Of a stretch of 48,517 nucleotides of DNA, positions 22,289 to 31,180 are shown one piece after another. The DNA is from Veillonella sp. KGMB01456 (GTDB lineage Bacteria > Bacillota > Negativicutes > Veillonellales > Veillonellaceae). The notes under the pieces are model-generated. The model was not told the origin of the DNA. It did not search any database and worked only from the letters and a program-made list of their open reading frames with translations. The stretch lies in contig NZ_JALKIG010000015.1 of the NCBI RefSeq assembly GCF_023051165.1, positions 1 to 48,517 on the forward strand. The letters are read 5' to 3'. Made by a program: the position numbers and the translations under genes. Numbering within the stretch: position 1 is the first letter of the stretch; each line of letters starts with the position of its first letter.

Positions 22289-22354
22289 TTGACAAAATGG
22301 GCTAAAAGTTGTCAGTAAGTTGTCAGTGACGCGACAGTATAAAAGATTTATAAT
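22289..22354 (+). promoter_or_regulatory. Late promoter with three helically phased repeats
   Basis: GTTGTCAGT at 22308-22316 and 22319-22327 and CGCGACAGT at 22330-22338 repeat with exactly 11-bp period, one helical turn. They end 10 bp upstream of a perfect -10, TATAAT (22349-22354). No -35 consensus lies at the normal place; the third repeat occupies it. This is the layout of an activator-dependent promoter. A TTGACA at 22289-22294 is too far upstream to be its -35. Confidence 0.7.
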
Positions 22355-22434
22355 GATAGTGTCAAATACTGACGAATGAGCAATGCATCTCAGGTTCATA
22401 GTTTTTATCCCTTAAAACTTATACCTAACAAACC

Positions 22435-22475
22435 CCAAAAGAGACGCCCGAATATTAGCGAGGCGTCTCTTTTGG
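22435..22475 (+). terminator. Strong hairpin in the late leader
   Basis: A perfect 14-bp stem (22435-22448 with 22462-22475) and 13-nt loop, with TTTT inside the 3' arm but no long U tract after it. It lies about 80 bp after the late -10. It may terminate early-operon transcripts, or act as a conditional terminator in the late leader. Confidence 0.5.
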
Positions 22476-22501
22476 TATGTGCATAAAAGAGAGGTTATCG
22501 C

Positions 22502-22696
22502 ATGACAACAATATACTGTAGCCGCCTTGATTGCCTTAATAATCGACGCGGCAAGTGTTGCGCTAATGTGATTAACCTGAGCAAGCGAGGCTGTTGTACT
22601 ACTGCCACTAACGCCCGAAGCTCTATGCGTTCTACACATTCGATTGTACACAAGCAGTCCGGTAAGTGGCGCAAGAGCGAGAGGCGCCTTGTCTAG
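22502..22696 (+). CDS. Small cysteine-rich protein (64 aa)
   Basis: First open frame after the late promoter. The N-terminal half holds six cysteines (IYCSRLDCLNNRRGKCC... and RGCC), in an arrangement like DUF1540-type small metal-binding domains; the C-terminal half is strongly basic. The ribosome binding site is AGAGAGGTTATCGC. It is probably a zinc-binding protein; its role is unknown. Confidence 0.6.
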   Translation: MTTIYCSRLDCLNNRRGKCCANVINLSKRGCCTTATNARSSMRSTHSIVHKQSGKWRKSERRLV

Positions 22697-22843
22697 TGTA
22701 AAAGGACAGAGGGGATACTTAGGTACTCCCACGGCAATATAAAAAGCCCGTGGGTCCCCGACGCCAGATAAAAAGCTAGTGACAGGAAATTTTAAAACTC
22801 ATTTCTATTTCAAAACTGAGAATATTGAGAGGAGGCGGGAGCC
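22697..22843. other. Non-coding spacer with hairpin
   Basis: A gap of 147 bp. CCCACGG (22728-22734) pairs with CCGTGGG (22748-22754) around an A-rich loop. No promoter or open frame was recognised. The hairpin could stabilise or regulate the downstream message. Confidence 0.35.
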
Positions 22844-24055
22844 TTGATTTTAAATGATTATTTCAACGAAAAAGAGGGGTACAAAATCCCGCAACTCTTA
22901 ACCGATGCACTGCTCGGCGATGGCCGGGAAGCGCTGCTAAAATATTTAGATGAGCATACGCCGGATAAGTTCGCGGACTCACTCCGTGATGACTACCAAA
23001 ACGAACACGGAGACCGTGACAAGTTAAAGCAAGACTTTACGCCGGACGGCATAGTCCGCGTAGTTCGGGGCATTGTAGGCGACGGACACCGGTACGCCGA
23101 TATATGCGCCGGCACGGGTGCCCTGACGCTCGCTAATATGCGAGACCGGGCAGACTACACAGTCTACGCTGAGGAATTTTCCGAGCGAACGGTACCGTTT
23201 TTATTGGCTAATTTAGCCCTCCGGAATGCTGAGGGCTACGTCGTCAACGGTGACAGCTTAACCGGTGAAATTAAGGCCTTGTACAAGCTCGAAAAAAGCG
23301 AAACGTACAGCCGTATCAATATCGCGAATGACGAAATTAAGGACTTTCAGCCGCCGGCTGTGGATCACGTCATCATGAACCCGCCGTACTCGGTCAAATG
23401 GAAGCCCCGTTATCATAGGGCGTACGACGGGTACGGACCGATGCCGACGACTGCGGATTATGCATTTATGCTCCGTGGCCTGGATATAGGCGACACGGTG
23501 ACGGCAATTATACCGCACGGCGTTTTATTTCGTGGTGCAAAAGAGGGTAAGGTCCGGAAATTGCTTATTGAGCGTAATTTGTTGGACGCTGTTATCGGAC
23601 TACCGGAGAACATGTTTCTAAATACCGGAATCCCGGTAGCAATTTTAGTATTTAACCGGAAAAAAACCGACGACACCGTGTTATTTGTGGATGCTAGCCG
23701 CGACTTCGAAAAACAGGGCAAAATTAATATTATGACCGATGAACAGATTAATAAGCTCATTAAAACGGTGATTATGCGGCAGGTAGTCGACAAATACTCG
23801 CACTTGGCCACATTTGAGGAAATAGAAAATAACGACTTTAACCTCAATATACCTCGATACGTTGCTACTACGGAGCCACCGCCACCGGTGGACGTGGTGC
23901 AGGATATGCTCGACTTGGTGGCCATCAATAAGGAAATAAAAGCGGCGGAGCTAGAGCTCGGCGCGTTTTTAGATGATTTAGTCGGAACGACCCCACAGAG
24001 TCAGGAAGAACTCGAAAAAATCAAAGAATTACATAGGGAGCTACGGAGTTTATGA
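22844..24055 (+). CDS. HsdM-like N6-adenine DNA methyltransferase (second copy)
   Basis: A 403-aa protein. KQDFTPDGIVRVV is typical of the HsdM N-terminal junction; motif I is DICAGTGALTLA (~86) and motif IV is MNPPYSVKW (~179). Further HsdM-like segments are IIPHGVLFRGAKEGKVRKLL and LPENMFLNTGIPVAILVF. The start is TTG 22844 after GAGGAGGCGGGAGCC. It overlaps a half-size HsdS-like gene. It resembles the methyltransferase at 18.2 kb in overall plan but is more GC-rich. No restriction subunit is nearby, so it is a modification-only system. Confidence 0.9.
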   Translation: MILNDYFNEKEGYKIPQLLTDALLGDGREALLKYLDEHTPDKFADSLRDDYQNEHGDRDKLKQDFTPDGIVRVVRGIVGDGHRYADICAGTGALTLANMRDRADYTVYAEEFSERTVPFLLANLALRNAEGYVVNGDSLTGEIKALYKLEKSETYSRINIANDEIKDFQPPAVDHVIMNPPYSVKWKPRYHRAYDGYGPMPTTADYAFMLRGLDIGDTVTAIIPHGVLFRGAKEGKVRKLLIERNLLDAVIGLPENMFLNTGIPVAILVFNRKKTDDTVLFVDASRDFEKQGKINIMTDEQINKLIKTVIMRQVVDKYSHLATFEEIENNDFNLNIPRYVATTEPPPPVDVVQDMLDLVAINKEIKAAELELGAFLDDLVGTTPQSQEELEKIKELHRELRSL

Positions 24056-24501
24056 AATTATACGCCAGAAAAGTAGTACTCGCTAGTGAAGCGGGTAACA
24101 TAGAACGAGCACAGCCAGGCAAAGAGTACCCGGCAGGAACGTATATTATACCGCTCAGCGGTGTAAATCGTGCCGTGTGCGAGGTACTTATGGAACCGCG
24201 CGAGGTAAATAGTCGGTTTGCGTGTATTACTTTTAAGGACGACATGCACCCGCACTATTTGGCGGCGATTATGGATCGCGAAATCGATAGATTTTTAACA
24301 CGATATGCGACAGGCATCAATTTACAAATGGACGCCCTGCAAAAGTATTTCAAAGTTGAAATACACACCGACAAAGCGACACGCGACGCCATCGGTGAAA
24401 TGCAGCGGAAAGCGCAGGAAGCTATCGAGTACGAAAAGAAAGTTATAGAACTAAATAAAGAATGCAAGAAATACATGTTATCTAATATGTTTCCAGATTA
24501 A
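24052..24501 (+). CDS. Half-size HsdS-like specificity protein
   Basis: A 149-aa protein. PLSGVNRAVCEVL through YATGINLQMDALQKYFKVEI, then a long C-terminal helix (AIEYEKKVIELNKECKKYML), corresponds to one target-recognition domain plus one conserved spacer helix of a type I S subunit. Full HsdS has two of each. Half-size subunits can dimerise to recognise palindromic targets. It overlaps the methyltransferase stop by 4 bp (ATGA), supporting a complex of the two. A terminator follows at once. Confidence 0.7.
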   Translation: MKLYARKVVLASEAGNIERAQPGKEYPAGTYIIPLSGVNRAVCEVLMEPREVNSRFACITFKDDMHPHYLAAIMDREIDRFLTRYATGINLQMDALQKYFKVEIHTDKATRDAIGEMQRKAQEAIEYEKKVIELNKECKKYMLSNMFPD

Positions 24502-24532
24502 AAAAGCCAGGGCACTACACCCTGGCTTTTTT
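24500..24532 (+). terminator. Rho-independent terminator
   Basis: A GCCAGGG/CCCTGGC stem with a 7-nt loop, flanked by A6 and T6. It closes the methyltransferase operon directly before the packaging genes. The symmetry would also allow termination on the minus strand. Confidence 0.85.
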
Positions 24533-24555
24533 AATTTCAGAAAGGAGGTGAGGGC

Positions 24556-25092
24556 ATGGACGTAAACGCATACCCTTGGGTCGTTACAGCTAAGATACTG
24601 GGTAAGATACTCGGCATTAGCGAGCGACGGGTGCAGCAGTTACGTGAGGACGGAGTTTTGGAGGTTGAGAGTAAAGCCCGATACGATGTACGCAAGTGCA
24701 CACAGGCCTATATCGCTTTTAAAACACAGGAAACTAAAAGCGCGGGCGGCAAAAATCCGCTAGAGGACGAGAAAATTAAACTAACAAACGTCAAGCGCAG
24801 GATAGAAGAACGCAAGCTACAAATTATGGAGGGCGGACTGCATCGCTCCGAGACCGTCAAGTCCGTAATGGCCGGCATGTTATTAAATTTCAAGGCCAAA
24901 CTGCAAGCCTTACCGACAACCCTCGCCCCTAAATTGTTATCACAAACTCAATTACCCGTAATACAGGACATCATAACCGAGGGCGTGGACGGGGCACTCA
25001 ACGAGCTAGCCGACTACGAGCCGACTATGTTTTACGACGATAGCGACATTATCGTCGTAGCGGAGGACGTGGAGGAGGGCGACAATGAATAA
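24556..25092 (+). CDS. Terminase small subunit (Nu1-like)
   Basis: A 178-aa protein. The N-terminal winged HTH (VTAKILGKILGISERRVQQL) resembles lambda Nu1/DUF1441, followed by a long charged helix (EDEKIKLTNVKRRIEERKLQ) for oligomerisation and an acidic C terminus. It would bind the packaging site on phage DNA and recruit the large subunit, whose gene overlaps its end by 8 bp. The ribosome binding site GAAAGGAGGTGAGGGC is strong. Confidence 0.85.
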   Translation: MDVNAYPWVVTAKILGKILGISERRVQQLREDGVLEVESKARYDVRKCTQAYIAFKTQETKSAGGKNPLEDEKIKLTNVKRRIEERKLQIMEGGLHRSETVKSVMAGMLLNFKAKLQALPTTLAPKLLSQTQLPVIQDIITEGVDGALNELADYEPTMFYDDSDIIVVAEDVEEGDNE

Positions 25093-26953
25093 CACTCAAC
25101 AGTTATTTAGTGACTTATTCCAGCTCTTACGGCCGCCGCCTAAATTGACGGCCTCGGAGTGGGCTAATAAGCACGTCGTACTATCGACGGAGGATAGCGC
25201 GGAGCCCGGGAAATACTCTACAGACCGGGCGCCATATCAAAAAGAGATGCTCGACGCGGTGAGTAACCCGGATGTGTCCGACGTCGTGTACATGACGGGC
25301 TCTCAAATTGGCAAAACTCAGCTTATTAAAAACATTCTGGGCTATTTTATCGACTTTTACCCGTCTCCGATTATGTTTATGGTGCCGACGTTGGACCTGG
25401 CCAAAGAATTTAGTAAGACACGTATCGCGCCGTTTATTCGGGATACAAAAGTGTTATCTGAGAAAATGGCCGATACAAAGGCCAGAGATAGCGGAAATAC
25501 GCTATTAAATAAGACGTTTCCCGGCGGTTATTTGACCTTTGTCGGGGCTAATAGTCCGGCAGGGCTTGCATCTCGACCTATTCGCGTACTATTAGCGGAC
25601 GAAATAGACCGTTTCCCGGCATCCGCCGGCGCCGAGGGCGACCCGGTGTCGCTCGCCGAAAAACGTACTAAGACGTTTTACAATCGTAAGCATATATACG
25701 CATCGACACCATTAGGTAAAGGCACGAGCCGGATAGAAAAGTTATACAACGACGGCACGCAGGAGGTGTGGCATTTAAAATGCCCGGCCTGCGGGGAGTA
25801 TGTCTATCCATCATGGGATAAATTCGAGGCAGACACCGAAGCCAATAAATATTATATGTGCTGCGAGCACTGCGGCGCACTTTCCGACGAGTGGGCGTGG
25901 AAACGCCTATACTCAGAGGGCCGGTGGATAGCCAACGCGCCGGAAAATCTCGAGACTAAGCACTGCCGGAGTTTCCACATCAACGCGTTTGCGAGTCCGT
26001 GGACCTCGTGGGCCGAATTATATCAGACCTACGAAGCAGCGCAGGCGCTCGGGGCGGTCGGGCTTAAGACGTTTTTTAATACGGAAATGGGCATCCCGTA
26101 CGAGGACGCTGTGGAAACGCCACCGACAGACGAGCTCATGGATCGTCGAGAAGAGTACGGCGCCGACTTACCGGACGGCGTGCTTATACTTACGGCCGGA
26201 GTCGATACGCAGGACGACCGGCTCGAGTGCGAGGTCATGGGCTGGGGGCTCAACGGCGAACAGTACGGAGTGCAATACTACCGATTATACGGAGACCCGG
26301 CACAGGATGCTGTGTGGAATGCGTTAGACGATATTATCATTCGGGGGCGGTGGTCGTTTGCCGACGGCCGCAAGCGTGGCGTATCGGCGTCATGCATCGA
26401 CTCTGGCGGTAATAAGACGCAAGCCGTGTATCGGTACTGTTCAAAACGTCGCTATCATCGAGTATACGCTATTAAGGGCGTGGGCGGTGCGAATAAGGAT
26501 ATAATCGACGGACTGCCAACTAAACTAAAAAAGCATGACAATGCTAAATTATTTAAAATCGGCGTTGACACCGGCAAGGACTTAATTATGAGTGACCTAA
26601 GACAGTTACCGGGAGAGCCTCGGTATTGTCATTTCCCGTTGGATCCGTCTAAAGGGTACGGTAAAAAGTACTTCGAAGGACTACTCGCCGAAATAAAGAC
26701 AGAGGAACTTGTCCGCGGTCGTTACGTCCAGAAATGGGTGCTCCGGCCGGGGGTAAAACGTAATGAGCCCCTCGACGTGCGGAACTACAACCATGCGGCG
26801 ATTAATATATTAAATCCAAATTTTGAAGCATTGGCCGAACGTGCCGGCCGTGAAGATTTTACACCGTACATCGGTAACAATAGCAGTACCAAGACCGCCC
26901 GAGCCCCGGCAAAGTATCGCCGGCGTAAGGTAGGCGGTGGAGTTAAATTATAA
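25085..26953 (+). CDS. Terminase large subunit (lambda GpA family)
   Basis: A 622-aa packaging motor. The ATPase has TGSQIGKT as Walker A-like (~71-78), MVPTLDLAKEFSKTR (~100) and LLADEIDRFP (~172) as Walker B. A CPxC...CxxC pair (CPACGEYVYPSW, CCEHCGAL) around residues ~235-265 is characteristic of the GpA family. The C-terminal nuclease domain starts around LTAGVDTQDDRLE (D of the RNase H-like fold). It cuts and packages DNA with the Nu1-like subunit, presumably at cos-type ends. Confidence 0.95.
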   Translation: MNNTQQLFSDLFQLLRPPPKLTASEWANKHVVLSTEDSAEPGKYSTDRAPYQKEMLDAVSNPDVSDVVYMTGSQIGKTQLIKNILGYFIDFYPSPIMFMVPTLDLAKEFSKTRIAPFIRDTKVLSEKMADTKARDSGNTLLNKTFPGGYLTFVGANSPAGLASRPIRVLLADEIDRFPASAGAEGDPVSLAEKRTKTFYNRKHIYASTPLGKGTSRIEKLYNDGTQEVWHLKCPACGEYVYPSWDKFEADTEANKYYMCCEHCGALSDEWAWKRLYSEGRWIANAPENLETKHCRSFHINAFASPWTSWAELYQTYEAAQALGAVGLKTFFNTEMGIPYEDAVETPPTDELMDRREEYGADLPDGVLILTAGVDTQDDRLECEVMGWGLNGEQYGVQYYRLYGDPAQDAVWNALDDIIIRGRWSFADGRKRGVSASCIDSGGNKTQAVYRYCSKRRYHRVYAIKGVGGANKDIIDGLPTKLKKHDNAKLFKIGVDTGKDLIMSDLRQLPGEPRYCHFPLDPSKGYGKKYFEGLLAEIKTEELVRGRYVQKWVLRPGVKRNEPLDVRNYNHAAINILNPNFEALAERAGREDFTPYIGNNSSTKTARAPAKYRRRKVGGGVKL

Positions 26954-26969
26954 AAGGAGGTGACAGCGG

Positions 26970-27206
26970 ATGACATGGACTTTAGAAGAGGCACGAGAAC
27001 ACCTGGCAATGTGGCTCCGGGCAGACTTAAAACTTGCCACCGGTGAGGAATACTGGGTCGGTAACCGTAAGCTCGTGCGTGCTGATGCGGACTCTGTGAA
27101 GGAGCGTATCGCCTTTTGGCGCGGTGAGGTGGCAAAACTGGAGGCGCTGGAGCAGGGAAAGCGAGGACTCCGGAGGTCGTGGCGTGTTGTGCCGCGTGAC
27201 ATATGA
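26970..27206 (+). CDS. gpW-like / DUF6148 head-tail joining protein
   Basis: A 78-aa protein. LEEAREHLAMWLRADLKLAT and RADADSVKERIAFWRGEVAKLE give the two-helix layout of gpW/DUF6148 proteins, which sit between terminase and portal genes in lambda-type modules. The ribosome binding site AAAGGAGGTGACAGCGG is strong, and the 3' end overlaps the portal start by 4 bp. Confidence 0.8.
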   Translation: MTWTLEEAREHLAMWLRADLKLATGEEYWVGNRKLVRADADSVKERIAFWRGEVAKLEALEQGKRGLRRSWRVVPRDI

Positions 27207-28780
27207 GGGCTAGAGGTTGGCGCACACGAGGCGCCCGGAATCGTACTATCACGGTGCGCAGTAGTCGCGAGATTTTAAATTCCGGATACAGTAATCACGG
27301 AGCCAATACAAGCAAGGCAGCCAATAGGGGCTATATTGCGGATTCCAAAGACGCCCGTCATGACATCGATAATAATTTTAAGATGCTACGGGCTCGGTCG
27401 GTCGACTTGCAACAGGGCGTGCCGATTGCGGCCGGTGCACTTAAAACTAATAAGACAAACGTTATCGGGCCAGGTCTCCGGTTAAAGGCTAATATCCGAT
27501 TTGAGGCCCTCGGGCTATCGGTGGAAGCTAAAACCGAATGGGAACGTAAGACCGAGCAAGAGTTTGCCATGTGGGCTCGCAACTGCGACGCCCGCCAACA
27601 AACAGACTTTTACGGACTACAGGCTTTAGTATTTTTTGAAAAAATGCTGTACGGTGATGCATTTGTAAATCTGCCGATGATACAGCATCGGAAAGACCCG
27701 TATTATTTACGCCTGCAAGTTATCGAGTCTCTTTTAGTCGCAACCCCGCCTAAATATCAAGGCAGGGAAGAAGAAAAGGACAACGATATTATTCACGGGG
27801 TTAAGTTCGGCAAGTACGGCGAGGCGGTAGGCTATTATGTACTCACGGCGCCGTATACGGGGTATAACCAAGACGAGGATTATACCTATATCCGGAAATA
27901 CGGCGAAAAAACCGGACGCCGTAACATCGTGCACGTGCTTAATATTGAGCGTTCCGGCCAAATTCGAGGCGTGCCGCTATTGGCACCAGTCATCGAGGAT
28001 ATTAAACTCTTAGGCCGGTATACCGACGCGGAGGTCGTGAAAGTACTAGTAAATGCACTCATGAGCGTATTTATTGAGACTCCGACACCGGACGAGGGGC
28101 CGCCGATTGACGGTATTGATTATGCGGAGCAGGTAGACACCGAACACGAGGACACTATCGAGCTTGGGAATGGGACTATTAACGTACTCGGACCTGGCGA
28201 GACGGTTAAAACGGTCGAGAAGTCGCCAATACCTAGCGACTTTGATAAATTTGTCACGGCCTTAACTAGCCAAATCGGCGCGGCGCTCGAGATACCGTAC
28301 GAGATACTTATCAAGCATTTCAGCAGCTCATACAGCGCATCAAGAGGGGCACTCTTGGAATACTGGAAATCGGTAGACGCTGCACGATCCGAATTTATTA
28401 CCCAATTTTGTAACCCAATATACGAGGAATGGCTCACGGAAGCTATCACGCTCGGCCGCATCAGCGCGCCGGGCTTTTTTGATGACCCGGCAAAACGTGA
28501 GGCGTGGCTCGGGGCTGAATGGTACGGCCCGGCACAAGGACAGCTCAACCCTAAGGACGAGGCAGAGGCGGCTAATATCCGAGTTAAAGCCGGAATGAGT
28601 ACACTCGCCCGTGAAGCAGCACAGATTACCGGCATGGATTTTGAAAATGAAATTTTACCACAGCGCGTACGTGAGCACGACGCAATGGATGAAGGAGGGT
28701 TATTACTTGAGCAAGGACAACAAATTAACGTTGGCGGTGCGAACGCCGGCCAATCTGATGGCGACAGCGCCGGCGATTGA
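27203..28780 (+). CDS. Portal protein (lambda family)
   Basis: A 525-aa protein forming the dodecameric portal ring. The N-terminal KTNKTNVIGPGLRLKAN, the central HVLNIERSGQIRGVPLLAPV and the SSYSASRGALLEYWK segment are conserved in lambda GpB-type portals. The C-terminal ~40 residues are glycine-rich and variable. It starts ATG 27203 and overlaps the gpW-like gene (ATGA). The protease gene begins inside its last 74 bp. Confidence 0.93.
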   Translation: MRARGWRTRGARNRTITVRSSREILNSGYSNHGANTSKAANRGYIADSKDARHDIDNNFKMLRARSVDLQQGVPIAAGALKTNKTNVIGPGLRLKANIRFEALGLSVEAKTEWERKTEQEFAMWARNCDARQQTDFYGLQALVFFEKMLYGDAFVNLPMIQHRKDPYYLRLQVIESLLVATPPKYQGREEEKDNDIIHGVKFGKYGEAVGYYVLTAPYTGYNQDEDYTYIRKYGEKTGRRNIVHVLNIERSGQIRGVPLLAPVIEDIKLLGRYTDAEVVKVLVNALMSVFIETPTPDEGPPIDGIDYAEQVDTEHEDTIELGNGTINVLGPGETVKTVEKSPIPSDFDKFVTALTSQIGAALEIPYEILIKHFSSSYSASRGALLEYWKSVDAARSEFITQFCNPIYEEWLTEAITLGRISAPGFFDDPAKREAWLGAEWYGPAQGQLNPKDEAEAANIRVKAGMSTLAREAAQITGMDFENEILPQRVREHDAMDEGGLLLEQGQQINVGGANAGQSDGDSAGD

Positions 28781-29762
28781 TGTAGACCTGTACGGCGTCG
28801 TATCTAATGACAGTTGGGACGATGAACGCATCGGCGTTGATACCGTACTTAAGGCCCTAGAGGGGCTAAAACCTGAACAAGCTATTAATTTACATATTAA
28901 TAGCATAGGCGGCATGGTAAGCGAGGGCGTAACAATCTACAACCGCTTAAAAGCATTACCAAATAATAAAACTGTAATTATTGAGGGGTTGGCGGCTAGT
29001 ATTGCGAGTGTTATTGCTATGGCCGGGGATACGGTACATATGGCACTCGGCAGTCAAATGATGATCCATAACCCTGCCGTGGTGGCGATTGGTGATAGCG
29101 CAGAAATGCGCCGAGCCGCCGAGATGCTCGACAGCACAAAAGAAGCACTTATCGACATCTACGAAGCCCGTACAAGCTTAGCTCGCGAGGACATCTCGGG
29201 CATGATGGACGCTGAGACGTGGCTCACCTCTAAGGCAGCCCTTGAAAAGGGCTTTTGTGACTCCGTGGACGATGACCTCGAAATGGTCGCATGTGTCCGC
29301 GGTGCTGATTTAGTTGTTAACGGCGTGGCCATGGCCATGGACGCCCTTAAGGGCTTGCCGGTTGACAAATATATTAATGTTGCGGCCGAGGATGCCGCGG
29401 AAGGAGAGGAAATGGAACTTACACTCGAAATCTTGAAAACAGACCACGCTGACATCTATAACGCGGCCGTGGAGGAGGGCCGCAAACAAGAGCGCGAACG
29501 CTTGCAAGCCCTCGATGAAATCAGCACGGAAAGCCGCGCCGAAATCATCAACAAGGCAAAGTATGAGACTTTGCAAAACGCGCAAGAGGTAGCCGTAGAA
29601 TTGTTGAAAGCCACAAACCCGGTAGCGGATATGTTGGCAGACGCAAAGGACGCCTCTAACTCTTTGACTGTGCCAACTAGCACGGCTAAGGAAAAGGAAG
29701 TCACAGACCAAGACCGCGCTATGGCGATGGTCGATAAATTTTACGCGGGAGGCAAAAAATAA
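28707..29762 (+). CDS. ClpP-like prohead protease (S49/ClpP family)
   Basis: A 351-aa protein. The ClpP fold spans ~25-210 with the catalytic Ser in GLAASIASVIAMAG (~95) and the His in QMMIHNP (~121). The C-terminal ~220-350 is a helical scaffold-like region (GRKQERERLQALDE...) that is normally removed by processing, so the gene combines protease and scaffold as in lambda C/Nu3. The start is TTG 28707, 8 nt after GGAGG; the longer frame lies within the portal gene. It matures the procapsid. Confidence 0.9.
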   Translation: MSKDNKLTLAVRTPANLMATAPAIDVDLYGVVSNDSWDDERIGVDTVLKALEGLKPEQAINLHINSIGGMVSEGVTIYNRLKALPNNKTVIIEGLAASIASVIAMAGDTVHMALGSQMMIHNPAVVAIGDSAEMRRAAEMLDSTKEALIDIYEARTSLAREDISGMMDAETWLTSKAALEKGFCDSVDDDLEMVACVRGADLVVNGVAMAMDALKGLPVDKYINVAAEDAAEGEEMELTLEILKTDHADIYNAAVEEGRKQERERLQALDEISTESRAEIINKAKYETLQNAQEVAVELLKATNPVADMLADAKDASNSLTVPTSTAKEKEVTDQDRAMAMVDKFYAGGKK

Positions 29763-30121
29763 TGGCGAAATACTTCAATGAGTCCGAACTCAGCTATAAA
29801 ACACTTTTAGCCGGCACACAACAGCCGGTAGTAACTGATGTAGTTAAAATCACGCCGGGCGAATATGTACTCGGTACGTTGTTGGCTAACGACGGCTCCG
29901 GTAATTTTGCGCCGGTAGCATCCGCCGACAGTGCGCTCGATGCCGTATTGTTACAGGATACTACCGCCGATGATAAAAAGGTGCTGGTAGCTTACACCGG
30001 CGAGTTTCTTATCAGTGGCGTAATTTGTAGCGATAAGAAAGGCCCGTCCGACGCTTTAGTCGAGGCGGCTAAATCTGTAAATATTTATTTTCGTAAACAG
30101 TCCAACAAGGAGGTCAAATAA
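29762..30121 (+). CDS. Head decoration protein (lambda GpD family)
   Basis: A 119-aa protein with the GpD beta-tulip layout: VTDVVKITPGEYVLGTLLAN, VLLQDTTADDKKVLVAYTGE. It stabilises the expanded capsid by capping the threefold positions. It is placed between protease and major capsid genes exactly as in lambda-type modules; starts and stops overlap on both sides (TAATG). Confidence 0.9.
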   Translation: MAKYFNESELSYKTLLAGTQQPVVTDVVKITPGEYVLGTLLANDGSGNFAPVASADSALDAVLLQDTTADDKKVLVAYTGEFLISGVICSDKKGPSDALVEAAKSVNIYFRKQSNKEVK

Positions 30122-31164
30122 TGCCATTTGATGCACTTTACACACCCCAAACCCTCGGCGCTGTAATTCAACGTACGCCGGACTTACCGTCTTTCTTGAA
30201 AGACAAATTCTTTTCTAATATGAAAACCTTTCACACTGCGTCTATCGCCTTTGATGTAAAAAAAGGCCGTCGCACAATTACTCCATTTGTTACGCCATTG
30301 GCAGCAGCACCGGTGGCAGGTCGTACCGGTTATAAAACTATGACATACACCCCGGCTATGAAAAAGGAAAAAACCGTATTACAAGGTTTGGATCTTGATA
30401 CTCGCCTCGCCGGTGAACAGCCGTTTAATTCTGCGGTGACCCCGGCAGAGCGTGCTGTGCAGTATTTAGCAGAGGACGCTAAGGACTTAAAAGATAACCT
30501 TATTCGCTCTCAGGAAGCTATGGCGGCCGACTTGTTATTTACAGGCTCTTTACATGTTAAAGGTGACGATGTAGACGACGTAGTCGACTTTGGCTTTACT
30601 AATAAAGAAACCTTATCCGGTGGCGCATTATGGAGCAACCCAGACGCGGATATTATCGGTGACTTACTCCGCTGGCGTGCAAACTGCCGCAAGGCTAGCG
30701 GTTTTAGCCCAAATACCATTATTGCGGATACTAATACAATCAATGCGATTTTAACTAATAAACGTATTTTGGAATTATTAGACAACCGCAGTGTAGACTT
30801 TGGCCGCGCATCCACTCAGGACCTCGGAGACGGCGCCGAATATCACGGCTACCTTGCCGGTATTTTGGGCGTTAATTTGTACGCTTACGACAATTGGTAT
30901 GTTGATCCGGTTGATGGCGTCGAAAAGTCTCTCGTACCTGAAAAGACTATTTGTTTTATTCCTGAAAACGCACAATTTAGCCGCTTGTATGGCGCTATTA
31001 CTTTAAAACCAAACATCACCTCCGATTTTGTAACGTATGAGGGCGAGTATGTACTCCGCCGTCTTGACCAGCAGGACCCAGACGCCACGTACTTAGAAAT
31101 TCAATCTCGCCCGTTATATGTTCCTTGGGATGTTGACGCGTTCCAAATCGCAACCGTTCTCTAA
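30121..31164 (+). CDS. Major capsid protein (lambda GpE family)
   Basis: A 347-aa HK97-fold capsid protein of the GpE type. Hallmarks are the N-terminal MPFDALYTPQTLGAVIQ, FDVKKGRRTITPFVTP, a central helix with RSQEAMAADLLFTG, and the C-terminal YVLRRLDQQDPDATYLEIQS. Codon use is strongly biased toward frequent codons, as expected of the most abundant phage protein. It lies directly after the decoration gene. Confidence 0.95.
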   Translation: MPFDALYTPQTLGAVIQRTPDLPSFLKDKFFSNMKTFHTASIAFDVKKGRRTITPFVTPLAAAPVAGRTGYKTMTYTPAMKKEKTVLQGLDLDTRLAGEQPFNSAVTPAERAVQYLAEDAKDLKDNLIRSQEAMAADLLFTGSLHVKGDDVDDVVDFGFTNKETLSGGALWSNPDADIIGDLLRWRANCRKASGFSPNTIIADTNTINAILTNKRILELLDNRSVDFGRASTQDLGDGAEYHGYLAGILGVNLYAYDNWYVDPVDGVEKSLVPEKTICFIPENAQFSRLYGAITLKPNITSDFVTYEGEYVLRRLDQQDPDATYLEIQSRPLYVPWDVDAFQIATVL

Positions 31165-31180
31165 TTAGGAGGTCCGACGT

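Noticed and set aside
26785-27252. 155-codon minus-strand frame across the terminase/portal junction
   Set aside because: It covers three well-supported plus-strand genes and has Arg/Pro/Ala composition typical of reversed GC-rich code.
28120-28635. 171-codon minus-strand frame within the portal gene
   Set aside because: Shadow of the portal gene; no family resemblance or ribosome binding site.
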